64,000 nucleotides of DNA. It comes from Nitrococcus mobilis Nb-231. Lineage in GTDB: Bacteria > Pseudomonadota > Gammaproteobacteria > Nitrococcales > Nitrococcaceae. Made by a program: the position numbers and the translations under genes. The notes under the pieces are model-generated. The model did no database searches. It was not told the origin of the DNA and saw only the letters and a list, made by a program, of their open reading frames with translations. The stretch covers positions 120,899 through 184,898 of the forward strand of contig NZ_CH672427.1 of NCBI RefSeq assembly GCF_000153205.1, in the 5' to 3' direction. Below, piece after piece: positions 47,056 through 57,991 of this stretch; positions within the stretch are counted from its first letter, which is position 1, and every line of letters begins with the position of its first letter.

Positions 47056-48133
47056 GCGCTTACATACCGCGGTGGAAATCGAATCGTTGTCCAAGGAGCG
47101 GCATGGTCCGGGACTCAGTCTGCGCCAAGCGCGCGAGCGTTGTCGGCTCAGCGTAGCCTCGATTGCCGATACACTGCATTTGGAGCCGCGTGTAATCGAA
47201 GCGTTGGAGGCCGATGACTATAGCCAGCTACCGCCGGTTACCTATGTACGCGGTTATCTCAGTGCGTACGCGAGGCTCGTGAACCTTCCGGTAGCGAATG
47301 TGCTACAGGCCTTCGAGCGTGTGGGCGGAGAGGAGCGCAGCCAGCCACTGACTTTGCATGCGGGCCGCGCCGGAAATCGCAGAATGGCCCGTTTCTCCAT
47401 AGGCTCCTCCTGGCTGCTTACTTTGGCGTTCATCGCCGTGTTGATCAGTGGCTGGATGTTTTGGACGCAGGGTCAATCCACGTCAGAGGTCGCTTCCCCG
47501 GACGAGAATAATGCGGTTGATGCCGGTCCGGATACGATGCTTGACCCGAAGAGTGAGCCGGATGCAGCCGCTGCCGGGTCGGAGATTTTAGCGGCACCGA
47601 CCGGAGCCGATACCGCGTTGCCGGCGCATCGTGCCGAAACCGCATCTCTCACCACGCAGCCTGCAGCGCCGCCAGGGGAACGGCTATCACGTGACCCACA
47701 CATGAGCGGCGCTGAAACAGCCGGGGAAACCAGCGCCGTATCACCGACACCGCAGCGGGAAGCCCCGCTCATCCCATCGGCGAAGATCGGTACCGCCAGC
47801 ATTGCGGATCACAAGCCGGCCGCACTCGCAGCCACAACGGTAGGGGTTGCCCCCGAATCGATCGCCGCGCAGCGCGCGGGAGCGTTGGAGACGCTCAAGT
47901 TCGATGCCAGCGGCAAGTCGTGGGTTACCGTTGAGGCCGCCGGTGGCCAACGACTGGTCTACGGCCTGCTCGAGCGGGGCGAGAGCCGTCGGGTAACGGG
48001 ACGGCCACCCTTTAGAATCACGATTGGTGATGCAACGCAGGTGATGTTGCGCCACAACGGCACCCGGGTAGATCTTGGCCCCTACACCCACGCTAATGTG
48101 GCGCGCTTTACGCTGAGTGCTACGCACGATTAG
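47042..48133 (+). CDS. rodZ: Cytoskeleton protein RodZ
   Basis: RodZ links MreB to the cell-wall machinery and keeps the rod shape. Residues 20-85 are a helix-turn-helix (LRQARERCRLSVASIADTLHL). A transmembrane helix lies at about 122-138, followed by a low-complexity Ala/Thr/Glu-rich periplasmic linker. The DUF4115 domain (ESRRVTGRPPFRITIGDATQVML) closes the protein. It overlaps pilW. The gene ispG that normally follows is not here; hisS starts 167 bases later. Confidence 0.93.
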   Translation: MEGSERLHTAVEIESLSKERHGPGLSLRQARERCRLSVASIADTLHLEPRVIEALEADDYSQLPPVTYVRGYLSAYARLVNLPVANVLQAFERVGGEERSQPLTLHAGRAGNRRMARFSIGSSWLLTLAFIAVLISGWMFWTQGQSTSEVASPDENNAVDAGPDTMLDPKSEPDAAAAGSEILAAPTGADTALPAHRAETASLTTQPAAPPGERLSRDPHMSGAETAGETSAVSPTPQREAPLIPSAKIGTASIADHKPAALAATTVGVAPESIAAQRAGALETLKFDASGKSWVTVEAAGGQRLVYGLLERGESRRVTGRPPFRITIGDATQVMLRHNGTRVDLGPYTHANVARFTLSATHD

Positions 48134-48300
48134 CCGTGCGTGGCTCCGTCTACGCGCACCAAAGCGACCCGCCGAGTGCGGATTCATTGCCAAGCTGTCA
48201 TCGGAGCAATATTCTGCCTCGCAAGAGGCGAGGGATGGTTACGCCGTCGCCGCTGGGAGTGAGCGAAACGGGTTAGCGTCCGGTTACTGGGAGTGGGCTG

Positions 48301-49575
<1,275 letters not shown>

Positions 49576-49617
49576 TGCGGCTCGGTCGCGAGCAGGCCTG
49601 AAACGAGGAAACAGAGC

Positions 49618-50259
49618 GTGGCTGGTTATAGATCGGAAGAAGAGCAGATCGATCAGATTCGGCGCTGGTGGGGTGAGTATGGGCGGTCGGTGATCGCCGG
49701 GGTGATCATAGCGCTGGTAAGCATTTTGGGCTGGCAGCAATGGCACGGCTATCGGGACCGCCAGGAGTTGGCTGCTGCTGCAGCCTATCAAGCCTTGGTC
49801 GCTGACCTAGGAGATGGCAATACGGCAGCGGCAAAGAGCCAAGCTGAGCAGTTGCAAAGCGAGCACGAGGGCAGCGCCTATGCCGTATTGGCCGCCCTCC
49901 AGATGGCCGGCCAATATGTCAAGCAGGATGACCTGCAGGCGGCGGGTAAAGCGCTGCGCTGGGCGGTGGACCATACTCAACTGCCTGCCCTGCAGACTAT
50001 CGCGCGCTTGCGCTTGGCGCGTGTGTTGCTGGGTGCCGGTGATGCCAAGGCGGCATTGCAGGTGGCACAGCCGGTACCGAAAGACGCGTTCGCCGGTCAG
50101 TTCCAGGAGCTGATCGGGGATATCCATATCGCGCAGTCTGATCAGGCGTCCGCCATCAAAGCGTATCAGGCGGCGCTGGCCGACGGGTCTAACAGTCAGC
50201 GTCACGGTCTGCTTCAGGCCAAACTCAATGATCTCGGTTCGGCAGAGTCCGCATTGTGA
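49618..50259 (+). CDS. yfgM: YfgM-family ancillary SecYEG translocon protein
   Basis: A single-pass inner-membrane protein (helix at about 24-44, SVIAGVIIALVSILGW) with a periplasmic TPR-like domain. E. coli YfgM associates with the Sec translocon and PpiD and aids periplasmic folding. The N-terminus YRSEEEQIDQIRRWW is typical. The start is GTG with GAGGAAA about 8-10 bases upstream. It overlaps bamB by four bases, as in other gammaproteobacteria. Confidence 0.92.
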   Translation: MAGYRSEEEQIDQIRRWWGEYGRSVIAGVIIALVSILGWQQWHGYRDRQELAAAAAYQALVADLGDGNTAAAKSQAEQLQSEHEGSAYAVLAALQMAGQYVKQDDLQAAGKALRWAVDHTQLPALQTIARLRLARVLLGAGDAKAALQVAQPVPKDAFAGQFQELIGDIHIAQSDQASAIKAYQAALADGSNSQRHGLLQAKLNDLGSAESAL

Positions 50260-51407
50260 GGCGAGCCTTCCTGCTGACGGCGGTTCTGCTCGCTTTGACC
50301 GCTTGCACCAGCTCGAAGCTTTTGCAATCGACTCCCGCTCCGGCCGAACTGGCTGATGCCGCAACCGCGCGGGGTGTGCGGCTGGTATGGCACGCCGATG
50401 TCGGGCGTACCGATCTGGTGAGCGAGCGGCTTCGACCGAGTTCGGCTGCGGACCGCCTTTATGCGGCCGCGAGCGACGGCACTGTAACGGCACTGGCTGT
50501 GCAGGATGGGAAACAGCTCTGGCGTAAAGAACTGGATCGGCCCATCTCCGGGGGGCCGACGGTAGCCGATGACTTGGTGATCGTTGGCACGCGTAAGGGC
50601 GAGGTGTTAGGACTGGCGGCGGCCGACGGTGAGCTGTTGTGGATCTCCGGCGTGACCAGCGAGATGCTCGCACCGGCGGCCATTGGGCAAGGCGTAGTGG
50701 TCGTGCGGACCAATGATGGCCGCGTTTTCGCGCTTGATGCCAAGACGGGGGAGCGGCGCTGGATCTATGACCGCAACGTCCCGGTGCTTTCACTGCGCGG
50801 CCACGGTTCGCCGGTGCTCGTGCCGGGTGGCGTGCTCGTGGGTTTTGACAATGGTCGGGTCGCAGCGCTGAGCTTGAGGGATGGAACGCCGGCTTGGGAA
50901 CAAAATATCGCGATTGCGCAGGGACGCTCCGAATTGGAGCAGATGGTCGATGTGGACGCGGACCCGGTGGTCGTGGAGGGCGCTGTATTCGCCGCCACTT
51001 ATCAGGGTCGCATCGCGGGACTGAGCTTGCGCGATGGCCATATCGCCTGGGCGCGCGAGATTTCGGTGTACACTGGTATTGCGCTCGATTCGAACAATGT
51101 CTATGCCAGCGACGCAAAAGGTCGTATTTGGGCCTTCGATCGTTTCAACGGGGCCTCCGTGTGGCGCCAAGATGTGTTTCAAGGCGAACGCATGAGCGGT
51201 CCGGCCGTGTATTCGGATTACGTGGTCGTCGGCGGCTCGGACGGCTATGTGAATTGGCTTGCTGTCGACGACGGCCGGCTTGTGGCGCGGCAGGAAGTGG
51301 ACGATACGCGGCTCAACGTGACTCCGCTGATCGCCGGTGACCGCATCTACGTGCAGTCGATGGGCGGTCGCCTGGTCGCCTATGAGCTCGAGGCGGGCCG
51401 CGATTGA
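50256..51407 (+). CDS. bamB: Outer-membrane protein assembly factor BamB
   Basis: A lipoprotein subunit of the BAM complex that folds beta-barrel proteins into the outer membrane. The lipobox LTAC has lipidated Cys17. The rest is an eight-bladed PQQ-type beta propeller with repeats such as DGKQLWRKELDRPISGGPTV and GRIWAFDRFNGASVWRQDV. The length of 383 is normal. It starts with GTG overlapping yfgM. The gene der, which normally follows, is replaced by an NRDE-family gene. Confidence 0.95.
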   Translation: MRRAFLLTAVLLALTACTSSKLLQSTPAPAELADAATARGVRLVWHADVGRTDLVSERLRPSSAADRLYAAASDGTVTALAVQDGKQLWRKELDRPISGGPTVADDLVIVGTRKGEVLGLAAADGELLWISGVTSEMLAPAAIGQGVVVVRTNDGRVFALDAKTGERRWIYDRNVPVLSLRGHGSPVLVPGGVLVGFDNGRVAALSLRDGTPAWEQNIAIAQGRSELEQMVDVDADPVVVEGAVFAATYQGRIAGLSLRDGHIAWAREISVYTGIALDSNNVYASDAKGRIWAFDRFNGASVWRQDVFQGERMSGPAVYSDYVVVGGSDGYVNWLAVDDGRLVARQEVDDTRLNVTPLIAGDRIYVQSMGGRLVAYELEAGRD

Positions 51408-51423
51408 CCTCGGCGGAGGCCCT

Positions 51424-52185
51424 ATGTGCTTGTTGCTGCTTGCTTACCGGGTCCACGCCGGCTATCCGATAATCGTTGCCGCCAATCGCGATGAATTCCA
51501 TGAGCGTGCTGCCGAACCCGCGCATTGGTGGGAAAGGCCGGATATCTTCGCTGGGCGCGATCTTGAGGGCGGAGGCACCTGGATCGGTATTAGCCGCAAC
51601 GGGCGAATGGCCGCTGTGACCAACTATCGGGATCCTTCGATCACCGAGCCGGGTGTCGCCTCGCGTGGCGAGTTGCCGGTGACGGCGCTGGCCCGGCATA
51701 ACGATGCTGATCTGCTCCGGCATTTCCAACGTGAGGGTCACCGCTACAATGGTTTTAATCTCCTGTTCGGATCACCGGCGCGGCTGCTCTACTTATCTAA
51801 CCGCGGTGCGCGGCGGATCGGGCTTGCAGCGGGAGTTTACGCTCTGAGCAACCACGTGCTCGATACCCCCTGGCCCAAGGTTAGCCGTGGTAAAGCGCGG
51901 CTGATTGACTATCTGCGGGGGCACAGCCGGCCCGATCCCGAAGGCTTGTTCGAGCTGCTTCGCGATCGGCATCGCCCCCCTGATACGGCTTTACCTGATA
52001 CCGGTATCGGTTTGGAGTGGGAACGAGCGCTCGCACCCATGTTCATCATCACGCATCGCTACGGTACCCGTTGCTCGACCGTTATCATCATGAATGAATA
52101 CAACGAAACCCTCTTCGCCGAACGCACTTTCGATCGCCAAGGCAATCCGATTGGAGATGTGTGTGAGTGGGTTCTGGCCGCCTAG
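51424..52185 (+). CDS. NRDE (TANGO2-like) family protein
   Basis: The protein begins MCLLLLAYRVHAGYPIIVAANRDEFH, with Cys2 as likely N-terminal nucleophile and the NRDE motif that names the family. A GGGTWIGISRNGRMAAVTNYR segment follows. The fold is of the Ntn-hydrolase type; in eukaryotes TANGO2 relates to haem or lipid handling, but the bacterial role is unknown. The ATG has GGAGG 5 bases upstream, giving 253 residues. It lies 16 bases after bamB. Confidence 0.9.
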   Translation: MCLLLLAYRVHAGYPIIVAANRDEFHERAAEPAHWWERPDIFAGRDLEGGGTWIGISRNGRMAAVTNYRDPSITEPGVASRGELPVTALARHNDADLLRHFQREGHRYNGFNLLFGSPARLLYLSNRGARRIGLAAGVYALSNHVLDTPWPKVSRGKARLIDYLRGHSRPDPEGLFELLRDRHRPPDTALPDTGIGLEWERALAPMFIITHRYGTRCSTVIIMNEYNETLFAERTFDRQGNPIGDVCEWVLAA

Positions 52186-52266
52186 AGATTAGCGGGCGGC
52201 GCCCTTGCTGGCGCGCCGATTGGGCCGTGTGTGACCTCGTCAAGAGAACCGCAGGAGATTGCTCGT

Positions 52267-52923
52267 ATGCGAATCATTTTATTAGGCCCGCCGGGAGCTG
52301 GGAAAGGTACGCAAGCCGCCGACGTGTGCCGAAGCTATGGCATACCCCAGATCTCCACCGGTGATATGCTGCGCGCCGCAGTGCAAGAGGGCACGTCGCT
52401 GGGCCGGGAGGCCAAGGCGGTGATGGACAGCGGTGGGCTGGTTTGCGATGACCTCATCATCGAATTGGTCAAGGAGCGCATTACGCAGCCGGATTGCGCG
52501 AACGGTTTCCTCTTCGACGGCTTTCCGCGAACCATTGCCCAGGCCGATGCGTTGCGGGATGAGGGCGTTCGCATTGACTACGTCATCGAACTGCGCCTCG
52601 AGGATGAAGAGATCGTGCGCCGCTTGAGTGGGCGGCGCGTTCATCCGGGCTCGGGGCGAGTTTATCACCGCATCCATAACCCACCCACGCTGGATGATCG
52701 GGACGATCTGACCGGCGAGCCGCTCGTGCAACGCGATGACGATCGGGAGGAGACGGTGCGCGAGCGGCTTCGCGTCTACCACGAGCAGACCCATCCTCTG
52801 GTGGCCTATTATAGTGCTTGGGCCGTGCAGGATGGTTCTGCGGCGCCCCGTTATTTGGTCATCGACGGTCGAGGGGGCGTCGATGAAATCCAAGCGCGGA
52901 TCCAGACAGCACTTGGTGGCTAG
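52267..52923 (+). CDS. adk: Adenylate kinase
   Basis: Adk equilibrates ATP, ADP and AMP. The P-loop is [13 protein letters not shown], the AMP-binding region has [11 protein letters not shown] and [16 protein letters not shown], and the LID (residues about 122-160) has the Asp/His/Thr form without the four zinc cysteines. AGGAGA precedes the ATG by about 11 bases. The 218 residues are of usual length. It stands 81 bases after the NRDE gene. Confidence 0.97.
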   Translation: MRIILLGPPGAGKGTQAADVCRSYGIPQISTGDMLRAAVQEGTSLGREAKAVMDSGGLVCDDLIIELVKERITQPDCANGFLFDGFPRTIAQADALRDEGVRIDYVIELRLEDEEIVRRLSGRRVHPGSGRVYHRIHNPPTLDDRDDLTGEPLVQRDDDREETVRERLRVYHEQTHPLVAYYSAWAVQDGSAAPRYLVIDGRGGVDEIQARIQTALGG

Positions 52924-53002
52924 AGCGCCGCTGAGGAGTTTGCGTGCTCGGTGAACGAAGCCTGCAAGCCTGTCGTTGTACCGACACCCGGGAGACTGCG
53001 GC

Positions 53003-54364
53003 ATGCGTGCCATCGTTCTTGCAAGCCTGCTTTGGTTGTTGACGGTCGCGACGGCAGCCGTTGCATCCAATGAGCGTGCCTTGCTACTGAGGATCGATGG
53101 TGCGATCGGTCCGGCGATAAGTGACCACATCACCACTGAACTGACTCGAGCGGAGCACCAGGGTGCGGCGCTCGTGATTCTAGAGATGGATACCCCCGGT
53201 GGGTTGGACACCTCGATGCGCGACATTATTCAGGCCATTCTCAGCTCATCGGTGCCGGTTGTCAGTTATGTCGCGCCGAGTGGCTCGCGTGCGGCCAGCG
53301 CCGGTACCTACATTCTGTATGCCTCTCACGTGGCCGCCATGGCCCCAGGAACCAATATCGGCGCCGCAACTCCGGTGCGGATTGGTGGAATGCCGGGCGC
53401 ACCCTCTCCCAGGCCGGATAAGGAGCCGGACAAAGGGGATCGCGAGGAGGGGAACGAGGTCACATCGGCCACGCCGATGGAGCGTAAAATGGTAAATGAT
53501 GCCGTGGCTTACATCCGCTCGCTCGCCGAGTTGCGGGGGCGCAACGCGGACTGGGCGGAAAAAGCCGTGCGGGAAGCGGCAAGCCTGCCGGCTCATCAAG
53601 CTTTGGAAATGAAGGTCATTGATGTGATGGCCGACAACGTCGCGCAGCTACTGCGCAAGATCGATGGCCGTACCGTGAAGCTTGCAACCGAGAAGGTGAC
53701 CTTGGCTACGGCGCGGCTGAGCGTGGAGCGGATCGAGCCGGGTTGGCGTACCCGAATATTGGCGGTGCTTACCAACCCGAACGTGGCCTACGTTCTGATG
53801 TTGCTTGGTATCTACGGGCTTTTCTTCGAGCTCGCCAATCCAGGTGCAATCCTACCGGGTGTGTTGGGTGGAATCGCCCTGTTGCTCGCGCTGTTCGCCT
53901 TCCAGGCCTTGCCGATCAACTACGCCGGCTTGGGGCTGATACTGCTTGGCATCATCTTCATGATTGCCGAGGCCTTTGCACCCAGTTTCGGTGCCTTGGG
54001 GCTGGGCGGTGTGATCGCTTTCGTGATCGGATCGGTCATGCTAATCGATACCGATCTACCCGGCTTCCAGCTCTCGATAATGCTCATCCTCGGTTTTGCC
54101 GTTGCCAGTTTGCTGTTGTTGATGGCAAGTGCGAGTTTTGCGATACGGGCCCACAAACGGCCTGTCGTATCGGGGCAACAGCAAATGTTGGGCAGCGAGG
54201 GCGTTGCAGCGGTCGATTTTCAGGGGACCGGCTGGATCCGTATCCACGGCGAGCGCTGGCGGGCGCAGTGTGCTGTGCCCGTACGGGCCGGTCAGCGGGT
54301 GCGGGTTACCGAGTTGAATGGCCTATTGCTGCGGGTGGAGCCTGTCGAGGAATCGAATCGCTAG
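53003..54364 (+). CDS. NfeD/ClpP-class membrane serine protease
   Basis: A membrane-bound protease of the long NfeD group (stomatin operon partner in other organisms). The signal peptide lies at 1-22. The ClpP-like domain (about 30-210) has LDTPGG-type ILEMDTPGGLDTSMRD and the catalytic Ser in SGSRAASAGTYIL; the Lys of the Ser-Lys dyad is likely in MERKMVNDAVAYI. Four or five transmembrane helices occupy about 255-375, and the C-terminal OB-fold NfeD domain about 385-450. GGGAG lies 8 bases before the ATG. No stomatin/SPFH gene follows, which is usual for such pairs. Confidence 0.92.
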   Translation: MRAIVLASLLWLLTVATAAVASNERALLLRIDGAIGPAISDHITTELTRAEHQGAALVILEMDTPGGLDTSMRDIIQAILSSSVPVVSYVAPSGSRAASAGTYILYASHVAAMAPGTNIGAATPVRIGGMPGAPSPRPDKEPDKGDREEGNEVTSATPMERKMVNDAVAYIRSLAELRGRNADWAEKAVREAASLPAHQALEMKVIDVMADNVAQLLRKIDGRTVKLATEKVTLATARLSVERIEPGWRTRILAVLTNPNVAYVLMLLGIYGLFFELANPGAILPGVLGGIALLLALFAFQALPINYAGLGLILLGIIFMIAEAFAPSFGALGLGGVIAFVIGSVMLIDTDLPGFQLSIMLILGFAVASLLLLMASASFAIRAHKRPVVSGQQQMLGSEGVAAVDFQGTGWIRIHGERWRAQCAVPVRAGQRVRVTELNGLLLRVEPVEESNR

Positions 54365-54414
54365 CGCCGTTCCAATGCTACACTACGCCGCACATTGGGT
54401 AGTTACGAGTCTCC

Positions 54415-54999
54415 ATGGAACTCTATCGTGAGGCGATCGAGCGGTTTCAACGCCTGTTCGAACGCGCCCAGAATACAGCTCTGGCCGAGCCGGCGGCCAT
54501 GACCTTGGCGACGGCTGATCGGCATGGTCGGCCCAGTGCGCGTACCGTCCTGCTCAAGCAGGTGAGCGAGGCGGGGTTGGTATTCTATACCAATACCCAT
54601 AGTCGCAAGGGCCGGCAGCTCAGCGAAAATCCGCGGGCCGCACTCTGCTTGTTCTGGCAGCCGTTGCTGGAGCAGGTTCTCATCGAAGGGAGTGTACAAT
54701 TGGTGGCTGCGCAAGAGGCGGATGGCTACTGGGCCACGCGGGAGCGAGCCAGCCAGCTCGGTGCATGGGCATCACAGCAATCGGAGTTGTTGGAGAGCCG
54801 GGCATGGCTTGAGAATCGGGTCAGGGAATTGGAGGCGCGCTACGCGGATCAACCGGTGCCCAGGCCACCGTATTGGACGGGGTATCGACTGGTGCCGGAT
54901 CTGATCGAGTTTTGGCATAGCCGTCCTGGGCGGCTGCATGAGCGTTATCGCTACTGGTTCGAAGCGGGGGCGTGGCGCTGTGGACAGATCCAGCCATAA
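54415..54999 (+). CDS. pdxH: Pyridoxamine 5'-phosphate oxidase
   Basis: The FMN enzyme that makes pyridoxal 5'-phosphate from PNP or PMP. It has the FMN region AMTLATADRHGRPSARTVLLK and LVFYTNTHSRKGRQLSENPRAALCLFW, and the C-terminal RLHERYRYW with the substrate Arg and His. The N-terminus is about 20 residues shorter than E. coli PdxH, but the core is complete (194 residues). It starts 50 bases after the NfeD gene, apparently as a single gene. Confidence 0.95.
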   Translation: MELYREAIERFQRLFERAQNTALAEPAAMTLATADRHGRPSARTVLLKQVSEAGLVFYTNTHSRKGRQLSENPRAALCLFWQPLLEQVLIEGSVQLVAAQEADGYWATRERASQLGAWASQQSELLESRAWLENRVRELEARYADQPVPRPPYWTGYRLVPDLIEFWHSRPGRLHERYRYWFEAGAWRCGQIQP

Positions 55000-55280
55000 C
55001 GGTAAATTGTCGCACGCTGGATCGCCGGCCCCCGGATCGCAGGCTTGTGTCATGGCCGGTGATGAATGCCTCCTTAGACCATCTCCCCATCGTGGGCAAC
55101 ACTCGACAAACGCCGGTCTCGCTCAGGGATACTGCGGGGTGCTTGCTCGAACCAAACACCGACCTGCCGGATAGCGCGCGTCTCCTTTATGTCCCGCCGG
55201 CCCCAAGGGGAGATTCTCGCGCTGAGAGCCACGTGCACGGGCGAAACGGGTTTTACCGGCAGTGGCGGGAACGTACCTCG

Positions 55281-56615
55281 ATGCGGATAAGTAACCCTTG
55301 GCCCGCAGCGGCGATGCGGCTCGCGTTGCTCTTGCTGATTGCGGCCCTGATCGGCCTAGCCAGCGGCTATGTTACGCTGGCGTTGTTGCTTGCATTGGTG
55401 CTTTTCTTGGGCGTCCAGATCCGCAGCTTGGTTCGCTTCGAGCGTTGGCTACGGCAGGGACGTCAGCTACGGCCGCCTCGGTCGGAAGGGCTGTGGGCCA
55501 CGCTTTTCGAGCATTTCTATCGATTGCAACGTCGCCACCGGGAGCGCCGCCAACGCCTTGCCGAGCTGCTGCGACGCTTCAAGGAGTCAGCCAATGCCAT
55601 GCCCGATGCCACCGTGGTGCTGCGTGGGATGGGGGAGATGCAATGGTGGAACGCTATGGCCGAGCGCTACCTAGGGCTCGAGTGGCCGCGTGATCAAGGC
55701 CAGCGAATTGCCAATCTGTTCCGCCATCCGTTCTTCAGCGAGTTTCTGGCGCATGGCGACTGGTATGGCTCGGTCAAGGTTCCTTCACCGCTCGACGAGC
55801 ATCTGATATTGGAGATCCGTATCGTGCCTTATGGGCAGGAACGCAAGTTGCTGGTCGCCCGCGACGTGACCCGCCTGCATCGCTTGGAGGTGATGCGGCG
55901 CGATTTTGTCGCCAATATCACCCACGAGTTGCGTACTCCGCTGACCGTGATTCAAGGAGTGGCCGAAACATTATCCGAGCAAGAGGAAGCCGGCTCAGAG
56001 GATTTCCAGCGATCGCTGGAGCTGATCCAGGAGCAGAGCCAGCGGATGAGCCGGTTGGTGGATGATCTGTTGCTGCTCTCCCGCCTGGAGACCGGTGAGC
56101 GTAAATCGGCTGCGGTGCCGGTCGATGTCGCAGCTATGTTGGAGGCGCTTGCCGTGGAAGCCAGCGCGTTGAGCGGCGGTCGACACCGCATCGAGCTCGA
56201 TATTGACAGAGATCTAAAACTGCACGGTGATCAAACCGAGTTGCGCAGCGCTTTTTCGAATCTGGTGGTGAATGCGGTGAAATACACGCCAGCCGACGGC
56301 CGGATCGTCATCCGCTGGTTTGTCGATGACGACGCCGTGCATATGCAAGTGGTGGATACCGGCTTCGGTATTCCGCCGCACCACCTGCCGCGGTTAACCG
56401 AGCGTTTCTATCGCGTGGACAGTGGGCACAATGATGCGACCGCGGGCACCGGTCTTGGCTTGACTATCGTCAAGCACGTGCTTAGTCGTCATGACGCACG
56501 GCTGGAGATCCGCAGCCAGCTGAATAAGGGCAGCACCTTCGACTGCCTGTTTCCCGTCAAGTTGAGTGCGCGCGGGCTGGCTGCGAGCGCATCGCCAGGG
56601 ACAAGCTCGCCGTAG
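55281..56615 (+). CDS. phoR: Phosphate regulon sensor kinase PhoR
   Basis: PhoR phosphorylates PhoB under phosphate limitation. Two hydrophobic segments at about 12-46 anchor it. A PAS-like domain follows (about 95-200, ANAMPDATVVLRGMGEMQWW), then the histidine in DFVANITHELRTPLTVIQGVAETL, and the ATPase domain with NLVVNAVKYTP, DTGFGIPP and GTGLGLTIVKHVL. The start at 55281 gives 444 residues; the upstream 281-base interval stays open in frame but shows no homology. phoB normally precedes phoR but is absent here. The gene lies 174 bases before pstS. Confidence 0.93.
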   Translation: MRISNPWPAAAMRLALLLLIAALIGLASGYVTLALLLALVLFLGVQIRSLVRFERWLRQGRQLRPPRSEGLWATLFEHFYRLQRRHRERRQRLAELLRRFKESANAMPDATVVLRGMGEMQWWNAMAERYLGLEWPRDQGQRIANLFRHPFFSEFLAHGDWYGSVKVPSPLDEHLILEIRIVPYGQERKLLVARDVTRLHRLEVMRRDFVANITHELRTPLTVIQGVAETLSEQEEAGSEDFQRSLELIQEQSQRMSRLVDDLLLLSRLETGERKSAAVPVDVAAMLEALAVEASALSGGRHRIELDIDRDLKLHGDQTELRSAFSNLVVNAVKYTPADGRIVIRWFVDDDAVHMQVVDTGFGIPPHHLPRLTERFYRVDSGHNDATAGTGLGLTIVKHVLSRHDARLEIRSQLNKGSTFDCLFPVKLSARGLAASASPGTSSP

Positions 56616-56633
56616 CAGCAGCGAGCGTAGCGG

Positions 56634-56673
56634 CTGACATCCACGTTACCGATGGCCGTCATGGACGTGTAAC
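56634..56673 (+). promoter_or_regulatory. Pho box upstream of pstS
   Basis: Heptamers resembling CTGTCAT recur with an 11-base period: CTGACAT (56634), GTTACCG (56645), CCGTCAT (56656) and GTGTAAC (56667). Two of the four match the consensus 6 of 7, which is typical of a natural PhoB site. It stands 117 bases before the pstS start and should make the pst operon phosphate-regulated. Confidence 0.6.
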
Positions 56674-56789
56674 ACAGCTCCAGTACGCTAGGCCCTACCC
56701 GAATGTATCGCTTATACGGCAATCTCAAGCCGGTCATTGCAATTTCAAGGGTTAGATTGCCATCCAGTTCAACGCTTGGGGAGATCAGA

Positions 56790-57866
56790 ATGCGAAAAGA
56801 ATTGACGCGTGTGCTTATGGTCGCTGCCGTGCTGATGGTTGCCGGTGTGGCGAGCGCCGCCGCGGCGAGCAAGAGCAAGCAGATCAGCGGGGCCGGCGCG
56901 ACTTTCCCTTACCCCATCTACAGTAAGTGGGCCGCGGCCTATCACAAGGCGACCGGGGTTAGAGTGAATTACCAATCCATCGGTTCGGGCGGTGGTATCA
57001 AACAGATCAAGGCGGGAACGGTGGATTTCGGTGCCTCGGACGCGCCGTTGACCAAACAGGAGCTTGACGCAGCTGGGTTGGTACAATTCCCGATGATTAT
57101 CGGCGGAGTGGTGCCAGTGGTCAATTTACCGGGAGTCAAGCCTGGTACGCTGAGGCTGACGCCGCAGACGCTTGCTGGGATTTTCCTGGGCCGGATCAAG
57201 CGCTGGGATGATCCCATGCTGCAGGAGCTCAATCCCGAGCTGGACTTGCCCGACTCGCCAATCACGGTGGTGCATCGCTCCGATGGCTCGGGTACGACCT
57301 GGGTCTTTACCAATTACCTGAGCAAGGTCAGCTCGAGCTGGCAACGCCAGGTAGGCAACGCCAAAGCGGTCAGCTGGCCCGCTGGGGTTGGCGGTAAAGG
57401 CAATGAAGGCGTGGCTTCCTATGTGACTCGGCTGAAGGGCGGAATCGGTTACGTCGAGTTCGCCTATGCGCTGCAAAACCAGATGAATTACGTGCTCTTA
57501 CGTAACCGCGCGGGTGATTTCACCAAACCGAGTATCGAGGCTTTTCAGGCGGCGGCAGCGGGTGCCGATTGGGCTCACGCGCCGGGTTTTTATTTGGTGC
57601 TGACCAATCAGCCCGGTCAACAGAGTTGGCCGATCAGTGGGGCGAGTTTCATCCTGATGCACAAGGTTCAAAACGACCGCACGGCGGGTCGAACGGCGCT
57701 CGAGTTTTTCGCTTGGTGCTTCGAGCATGGGAACGAGATGGCGCTGGACCTGCACTATGTGCCATTGCCGCAAAACGTGGTCGATCAAGTCGAAAATGCC
57801 TGGCAGGAAAGGCTGGTAGGATCGGATCAGCAGCCGCTCTGGACCCGCGCCGCGTCCCATGAGTAA
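56790..57866 (+). CDS. pstS: Phosphate-binding periplasmic protein PstS
   Basis: The periplasmic receptor of the high-affinity phosphate ABC transporter. Signal peptide residues 1-27 (MRKELTRVLMVAAVLMVAG) end in AAA. The phosphate loops are GAGATFPYPIYSKW, IGSGGGIKQIKAGTVDFGASDAP and HRSDGSGTTWVFTNYL. GGGGAG lies 7 bases before the ATG. 358 residues, normal. A hairpin follows between it and pstC, which could allow more PstS than membrane subunits to be made. Confidence 0.96.
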   Translation: MRKELTRVLMVAAVLMVAGVASAAAASKSKQISGAGATFPYPIYSKWAAAYHKATGVRVNYQSIGSGGGIKQIKAGTVDFGASDAPLTKQELDAAGLVQFPMIIGGVVPVVNLPGVKPGTLRLTPQTLAGIFLGRIKRWDDPMLQELNPELDLPDSPITVVHRSDGSGTTWVFTNYLSKVSSSWQRQVGNAKAVSWPAGVGGKGNEGVASYVTRLKGGIGYVEFAYALQNQMNYVLLRNRAGDFTKPSIEAFQAAAAGADWAHAPGFYLVLTNQPGQQSWPISGASFILMHKVQNDRTAGRTALEFFAWCFEHGNEMALDLHYVPLPQNVVDQVENAWQERLVGSDQQPLWTRAASHE

Positions 57867-57905
57867 AGACCTACGGTTTGACCCAACTGACCTAAGCTGG
57901 TACAC

Positions 57906-57931
57906 AAAAGCCGCTCACCGAGGCGGCTTTT
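57906..57931 (+). terminator. Attenuator-like hairpin between pstS and pstC
   Basis: A perfect 9-bp stem AAAAGCCGC / GCGGCTTTT with an 8-base loop ends in a run of four T residues, 40 bases after the pstS stop. It has the form of a weak intrinsic terminator that would reduce, but not abolish, read-through into pstCAB. Confidence 0.65.
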
Positions 57932-57991
57932 GGCTGCATGCCACAGCGCGGCGGCGGTACTTTAGTTAATACACCATGCGCGGAGTGCGTT

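Noticed and set aside
49807-51117. A 436-codon minus-strand frame opposite yfgM and bamB
   Set aside because: It is arginine/proline-rich antisense sequence without motifs, opposite two well-supported genes.
54972-55280. In-frame extension upstream of phoR, considered as a phoB remnant or PhoR N-terminus
   Set aside because: No receiver or winged-helix motif and no hydrophobic segment is seen; it appears non-coding.
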